In this document: one piece after another, positions 58,296 to 64,000 of the stretch
How positions within the stretch are numbered: position 1 is the first letter of the stretch
Layout of the letters: the number at the start of each line of letters is the position of its first letter
DNA from: Welwitschia mirabilis
Lineage: Eukaryota > Gnetophyta > Gnetopsida > Welwitschiales
Reading direction: 5' to 3'
DNA: 64,000 nucleotides
Assembly (NCBI GenBank): GCA_051453625.1
Contig: JBOZIK010000001.1
Location: 254,994,783-255,058,782, forward strand
Position numbers and translations under genes: made by a program
The notes under the pieces: generated by a model
Database searches by the model: none
What the model was told of the DNA's origin: nothing
Seen by the model: the letters and a program-made list of their open reading frames with translations, nothing else

Positions 58296-60062
58296 ATAAG
58301 TTAGTTTGTGTTAGAGTGCTGATTTTGCTTTTGGTATCCAAACTTTTCTTGGTTTAACTTATATAAAATACTACACTATTCTACTAGGCTTTTTGGCATT
58401 GTTAGTATAATACTTGTTTTAGTACTTCATTGGACATCTATATTAATAATGATCTCTATTATGATAATAATATAACATAATATTATTTGTAAATGCCAAA
58501 TGTTCACACCTTAACTTGTAGTTCCATTTTTCATATAGAGAGGCTGAAGTGCTAGTTGTGGCTTCATTATGTCTGAAGCCATTCTTGTCATTGGGATTTC
58601 TACTTTGCCCAAGCATGATATTTAAAATTTCTCCTCCTTTGATAAATCTTCTAATGATTTTCTTTAAGTATGAAAGTTTCTGCCTAACATTCTTCAATTC
58701 ACATGTTAGACTACTAACCTTAGCTTTAAGAGCTAAGCTTTTAGAGGATCATGTTTTTGCAAGCATTCTTTTCTTGCTCATATGCTTCTTCATGACTATG
58801 AAATAGCTTTTTCATTTTAGTGCATAATTTTTTTGGATTAATAAATTCTTTAGAAATTATAATGTACTTTTTTTGAATACTTATACTTGAATCCTCTTCA
58901 CTTTCTGAATCATACTCCTTTTTGTCTCTTCATCTTCTTNNNNNNNNNNNNTAATGGTCATGTATGAGATGTGATTTCTTATTATCAGATGTTTCTTCTT
59001 CTCTTACTTCTTCATCATCATCCCATCCTATAAAGAATGATTTCTTCTTCTTTGGCTTTTTTTTTTTGTTCATTATCCTACAATATGTTAGTACTAGAGT
59101 ATTTTGAGGTTATATGTCCTCATCTTTTACATATTCAACATTCAAATTTTAAAATATTAAGAAAAGAAGAATTATTAGAAAACTTAACTTTTGACTTTCC
59201 TTTGGTCAGAAAACTAGATGGTTTTCTAAAGTCCTCCTTTTTCTTGTATTTGTGTGCAAGAAGCCTCTTTACTCTTTTTGTAATGAAAGCAAATTCCTCA
59301 TTTTCCTCCTTATACTCATCTTCTTCCTATTCTTCCTTTATCTTTTCTTTTGATATTTGATTCATAAGTGCAATAGGTTTTTCTTTTAATGCTTCATCTT
59401 ATATGAAATTCATTTGTATGATGTAAAAGCACTCTACAGCTCTTTTATCTTCATTGTATTGAAATCTTTAGATTCTTCAATGGTTGTAGTCTTTGGTCTG
59501 TATTTAGGAGTTAGTGATTTAACAATGTTTTGTATTACGTTTGCTTTTAGAAGATATTTTTCAATGCCATGCATTATGTTCATAATGTTTGAAACTCTAA
59601 TAAAGTACTCATAAAACCTTTCTCCATGGTTTATCTTGAGATTCTTGAATTATTTTGCCTAAACTAGAAGCTTGGATTATTTCACAATAAAAGTGCCTTT
59701 ATATGTTTCAATTATAACATTCCAAATATATCATCTTGCAACATGTTATTCTATTGAACTATTCTATAAATAAAGTATAATAAAGTGTGTTCCTAGCTTT
59801 AGAGTCATACATGAAAGTAGCTTTTTATTCATCTATCCAGTATTTTCTTTTCTTAACCTGCGTAATGATATTGCTTGTAGCATTTGTAAAAGTCTTCATA
59901 CAATTTGTGTAGCCTTCTTCTATGCTCTACCATATCTAGAACTCAAGAAACCATAAGCACACCTGCATTCTCATCTCCCAATCGGTATAGTTTATTCCAT
60001 CAAAGAGTGGAGGTCTAACAAATGGCACTTATTCCATTGTTCACTTAAGGAAGTTACTCCCT
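58296..60062 (-). pseudogene. Sirevirus gag (minus strand)
   Basis: Read on the minus strand from about 60060, the start is INYTDWEMRMQVCLWFL, the first helix region of copia gag. Then follow HGERFYEYFIRVSNIMNIM and VKSLTPKYRPKTTTIEESKD (the UBN2-type capsid part), and a first zinc knuckle C-ICKR-GHITSKY near 59101-59145. Next are the Lys-run KKKKPKKKKSFFIGWDDDEE with its acidic stretch, a coiled coil ending FIKGGEILNIMLGQSR, and a second decayed knuckle YYHNRDHY-YRCPMKY near 58420-58475. A PRKVWIP segment closes it near 58320. This order is characteristic of Sirevirus gag. A 12-N gap (58940-58951) and several stops interrupt it. Plus-strand frames at 58109-58357, 58549-58806, 59037-59360 and 59414-59614 are shadows. 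Confidence 0.82.
58940..58951. other. Assembly gap (12 N)
   Basis: Small gap within the acidic part of the minus-strand gag. Confidence 1.
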
Positions 60063-60069
60063 TTTGTGA

Positions 60070-60087
60070 ATACACACTCTGATACAA
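60070..60087 (-). promoter_or_regulatory. Primer-binding site, decayed initiator Met type
   Basis: On the minus strand ttgtatcagagtgtg follows the 5' LTR end directly, close to the tggtatcagagc form. Confidence 0.7.
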
Positions 60088-61342
60088 CTTAAGGATTATT
60101 AGACATAAAGGGAATGGATGAATGAATTCTATCAAATGAAAATTAAACCAATAACAAAATGGAAATGCATAATAAAAATACCTTATCAAGATAATATGGT
60201 TTCCCAACCTAGGTACATCCAGACATAGAGGGTAGCTTCTACTTACACCTCTATATATTTTTGACTACAAGAAAATAGTGGTTTTTTTATTCACTACCAA
60301 CCTTATAACAAATAAAAGTCTTCTTACAAGACAGTACTCTCTCCCCCTTAAAGAAACAATGGTTTTCATAGATCCACAACAAGCTTGAAGATAGTCCATA
60401 ATGTAAAATAAAAAAATACAAAACAACATCAAGCTTAAAAATACAAAACAACATCATGAATATAAATGAAGATAATAGTAATAAATATCAAGACCAAATG
60501 ATGAAAGTAGTATAAGATCCTTGCAAATGATACCTTTGATTCTTCATGCAAAGTTCCTTTTACTCATGCATTTTCCATTTTGTTTTCTTTTAGCAATGAA
60601 GTGTCAAAAGATTTTTCTTTATTTCATAACATAGAGGCTTTATACAGTTGAGGAAAATTTAATCCTTTAAGCTTAAAAGATAACTGTTTAACTTTGTAAC
60701 CACTACACAATGGATAGGCAACCTCTAAGTATCAAATACATAACCTTTTTTTCCCTAATTATATATGTAAACTTTGGTCTGAGACATCTTCACTTTTGTA
60801 TATGTCTACTAATAATTAGACATATTTGCCTTATAGGTGTATTCAGTCAACTTGCCTAAATTTTGATGAATTTTACTCAATAGTGTCCTTGGATCTCTGT
60901 AATCATGAATCCATGATGTACAAGTTCATAGATCACCTAAAACACAAAATATTAGTCAAAAACAAAGTTGACTCTATTACCTATTTTGGCTTAGTATAGA
61001 TGTCTTTAAATAGATGAATGTATTTATCTATATCATATCCAACTTTTAGTTTAATCATCTTTAATATGATAGTTATCTTTTTTACCTATGACTTAATTTT
61101 CAGTACATCCAAGACATATTTAATTTCCTAGACATCTTTACTTAAGACATCTTTAATTTTCTAGAGGTTTTCAAACAACTGATTTTGTATTTTTCTCAAG
61201 TAATCCTTTTTATGAGACATTGTCTTTAAAGATCCATCATGATATAAGGCCTATCAATGTATGATGCTTTTGGTATTAACCTATCTACTTAATGACCTAA
61301 AATATTTGACAAGTAAAACCATCAAAAATAGATTTACTAATA
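60087..61342 (-). mobile_element. 5' LTR of the minus-strand Sirevirus
   Basis: Partner of 53391-54856, about 200 bp shorter through indels and clearly diverged, so the insertion is old. The outer copia RT resumes right after 61342. No matching target-site duplication was found. Confidence 0.82.
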
Positions 61343-62404
61343 CTTTATATAGTAGTTTAGTATAACTAGACTTTAAAGAATAAATTTGCACACTTAAGAA
61401 ATATACATAACTTAATTTAAAGGCTTTGAAATCAAAGACCATAAAACAAAAGTCTATAGACTAAAGAAATTTCTATATTATCTAAAACAAGCTCCTCAAG
61501 TATTATTTAAAAGCATTGATAAGTTACTTAAGATTTTGGTTTTAAAAAGTATATCTTAGTTATAACCTATACATAAAATCACATACTAAATATAAAAGAT
61601 ATTTAAATTAATAATTTATATTAATGATATAATATTAATAGGGAAACACAAAATACAAATTAAGGAAGTAAGTAATTTCTTAGTCAAATATAAAGAACTA
61701 GTAAAATAATAAAAATATTTTAAGAAAAATATGTTAATGGGATACTTGATAAAAAATTGTCAAAGAATTGTTGATGAAGAAACAATCCTATGAAGTCAAG
61801 TGTAAAGATAAAAATTGATAAAACAATAAATAAAATTAATACTAAAAGATATTAAAAGTTAATTAAAAAATTAATATAAGATCAAATATCACATTTATTA
61901 TTAGAAAAATCACTAAAAATAATACATTCTTCAAATGAAACACACATAACATTATCAATTCATATACTAAATTACTTAGTTGCAATTATAAAACACCACA
62001 TAATATCTAGAAAAATTAAAAAATTTTATTGATTACACATATTTGGATTAGGATAATGCTAAAGATGCTAGATCAACCATAGTTTATGTTAATTAGTTTA
62101 ATCAAAGTACTATTTTATGAGTAGGTTATAAAAAATAATGGTAAAAAAAGAGGGGAAAAAATCTCTTTCAATGAAATAGAATATATTTTAATAGTAACTT
62201 TATTTTGTGAATTAAAGTGGATTCATAAAATTTAAGTGATATTAGCAAAGACACTTAAATTCCAATTCCTATATGTTATGATAATTAAAGTGTAATCAAA
62301 CTGTTAAAATTTCTATATTTCATAAAATAAAAAATCATGTCAAAGTTAAATTCCAATATATTACCTAATTATATTTAGAAGAATTCATCAAACCAAGTTA
62401 CATC
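61343..62404 (+). pseudogene. Ty1/copia reverse transcriptase C-terminal part and RNase H (outer element)
   Basis: Directly after the Sirevirus LTR the translation continues with LDFKE, GFEIKDHKTKVYRLKK, YLKQAPQVLFKSIDKLL and the YINDIILI segment, in which YVDD has become YIND, so the first catalytic Asp is Asn. RNase H follows in shifting frames: IDYTYLD-DNAKDARSTIVYV, FNEIEYILIVTLFCELKWIHKI, then HVKVKFQYIT and EEFIKPSYI, the His-rich end segment. It completes the RT interrupted at 53390. Highly mutated. Confidence 0.75.
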
Positions 62405-62605
62405 AACATCTAGTGGCAATTGTCAATGATTACTTACCAGAGTGGTAAGGTCACAGATACATGGACCCAAAGGTCTAAAGTTCAAACCCTGGTAGTGATG
62501 GAAAATACAAATAGAAGAGATTTTATAAGCCCAAGTGCTACTAGGAATTTGTATGGCACAAAATTACCTACGCGCTATCTCTTCAAAAAACATCTGGTGG
62601 CAATT
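62405..62605 (+). mobile_element. tRNA-derived SINE with target-site duplication
   Basis: A ~167-bp body (62422-62588) is bracketed by aacatctagtggcaatt (62405-62421) and aacatctggtggcaatt (62589-62605), a 17-bp duplication with one mismatch. The body carries an A-box-like taccagagtgg (about 62434-62444) and a B-box-like agttcaaaccc (62479-62489) spaced as in a tRNA gene (about 45 bp start to start), and ends tcttcaaaa. These are internal RNA polymerase III promoter elements. The 64-codon frame across it is chance. It inserted just behind the end of the outer copia RNase H. Confidence 0.78.
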
Positions 62606-63590
62606 AGCAAATAGAATAATAAAATTAATTAGAGGAATAAAACTTTAGAAGTTTGTGAAAGCTCTATAAATCAAAGATAAAGACTTAGAAGTTTTAAGAA
62701 GAGTATTGGATAAAACATGAAACATGAAATACACCACCTATTTTATCTCTAAAGTATCTCATTCTAATAAACAAAATGACTAGTATTAACTTATAACTTA
62801 TTAGTTAATTACTTCTAATAGAATAACATGACTACTCATACTTGTTTTACAAATGATTAAGTCTTTTTATGTAATATATAAATCATAATGTGGTTATAAT
62901 TTAACTTATCTAATTTCTACATTATATAACAATAAAAGTGTTTTAGTTATTTTAAATTGCTATTCATACCTATTTTTATTTTATGTTTTATTAAGATTCC
63001 TTATACTTTATTTCACTACTTGTTTGAGTGTGGACTTATTTAGTAAAGGAATTCTTAAAAAAATATTTTAGATTTTTTTATGCATATGATACATGATTTT
63101 ATACATAAATTTAGAATGATTATGGTTTCAAATGCATCTAAAACAATCTTTATAAATTGACATTTTATAGTTAAAATATATGATTAAAAAACTTTACATA
63201 ATATTAAAAATAAAGTAAGAGTAGGAAAAGGAAGTTGAGATTAATTTACATGGGAATGATACATATCATAAGTATAGAAGAACTTCATGATACCTATTTA
63301 TTCCCATGAGGAAATATAGATTATAGATGTGGAGTTCTATATTATTTATTTGTATCATGTAAAACAAAGTTGTGTGTGTATGAAAATATCTAGATGGAGG
63401 ATGAATTTCACTCCAAAAGAAGAAAGAGATAAAATACATCTTCATAAAATAAAAATTCATATGGAGAGGATATGAATTATTGAAAACTTCTACTTTTATG
63501 CAACAGATAAATACTACATATCAAAGATGTCTACTCCTAAAGGAAATATATACACTATAAAAGATGAAGGCATCGATTTACAGTTACTTT
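62606..63590. other. AT-rich stretch, probable 3' end of the outer copia, no gene seen
   Basis: The 3' LTR of the outer element should lie here, but nothing matches the LTR at 44140-44740. Only short chance frames. Confidence 0.4.
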
Positions 63591-64000
63591 TTTATATGTT
63601 TAACAGGTAAACTTCAATAAGTTAATATATTTTTAAAAGTCTATACATACCATAATTATGATTAATTTATTACTAATCATGTTAATCTATTGATCATTAA
63701 AATTATTATTAAAAAGTGTTATCTTTCGATACTTTATTTATAGGACATCTTAAGCTACATAAACTTCAATGGATCTAAACAAATTAAAGGTACTAGTACT
63801 ATGGTTCAGATCACTAATGTTAGTAGCATTATGAAGCTAAGTCAGTTTTGAAAAGGAAAAAAAAGCTAAACAAATTCTAAGATGAAGGATTGATCTTATA
63901 GCCTAGTTATAAACTAGCCTTCAAAGACTAAGAATTACATATCCATGTATTAATAGCTAATAAGATCTATTGGTCTTTATCTATTAATAATAAATATATA
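63591..64000 (+). repeat. Dispersed repeat E, copy 3 (cut by the window end)
   Basis: Matches 27.21-27.57 kb: aagttaatatattttt, tactttatttataggacatctt, cattatgaagctaagtcag / cattctgaagtcaagtgag, aagctaaacaaat, agcctagttataaactag / gcctagtgctaaactag and taataagatctatt. Confidence 0.5.

Overview
The window is nuclear DNA of a plant. It is very AT-rich and consists almost entirely of old, mutated transposable elements. The evidence is plant-type retroelements: Ty1/copia of the Sirevirus kind, Ty3/gypsy of both a short-polyprotein and an Athila/Tat-like kind, plant L1 LINEs and a tRNA-derived SINE, with primer-binding sites complementary to initiator Met-tRNA. I cannot name the species. Thirteen runs of N break the sequence: 600-699, 9490-9499, 23669-24390, 36462-36471, 44040-44139, 45583-46411, 47370-47469, 47866-47986, 48223-48322, 49122-49221, 51592-51601, 51916-52681 and 58940-58951.

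Layout. 1-2960: two direct copies of a ~0.5-kb TATA-bearing repeat enclose a broken J-domain gene fragment (minus strand) and a Sirevirus-like LTR with a strikingly regular palindrome array. 4.4-17.6 kb: remains of one or more Athila/Tat-like Ty3 elements (gag, protease, RT, RNase H, integrase), the RT being split by a nested ~3.8-kb element. 19.5-25.6 kb: a plant L1 LINE (ORF1 and ORF2). 26-31.3 kb: old AT-rich repeats interrupted by a small non-autonomous LTR element. 31.4-32.9 kb: a solo Sirevirus-like LTR with a second phased palindrome array. 33-35.7 kb: a second, 5'-truncated LINE. 36-41.6 kb: almost nothing recognisable. 41.7-42.4 kb: an isolated GC-richer island with a clean minus-strand reading frame, the best candidate for a host exon. 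44.1-62.4 kb: a nested stack. A plus-strand copia/Sirevirus carries a Ty3/gypsy element after its integrase and a minus-strand Sirevirus inside its reverse transcriptase; a SINE lies at its 3' end.

No intact protein-coding gene is demonstrated. Nearly all coding stretches carry in-frame stops and frameshifts. Many stops look like C-to-T or G-to-A decay (Trp to stop, CGA to TGA), as expected of long-methylated transposons. The most interesting pattern is regulatory: at least three LTR families here carry arrays of short palindromes in fixed phase (pairs 21 bp apart in two families, 18/15 bp in a third).
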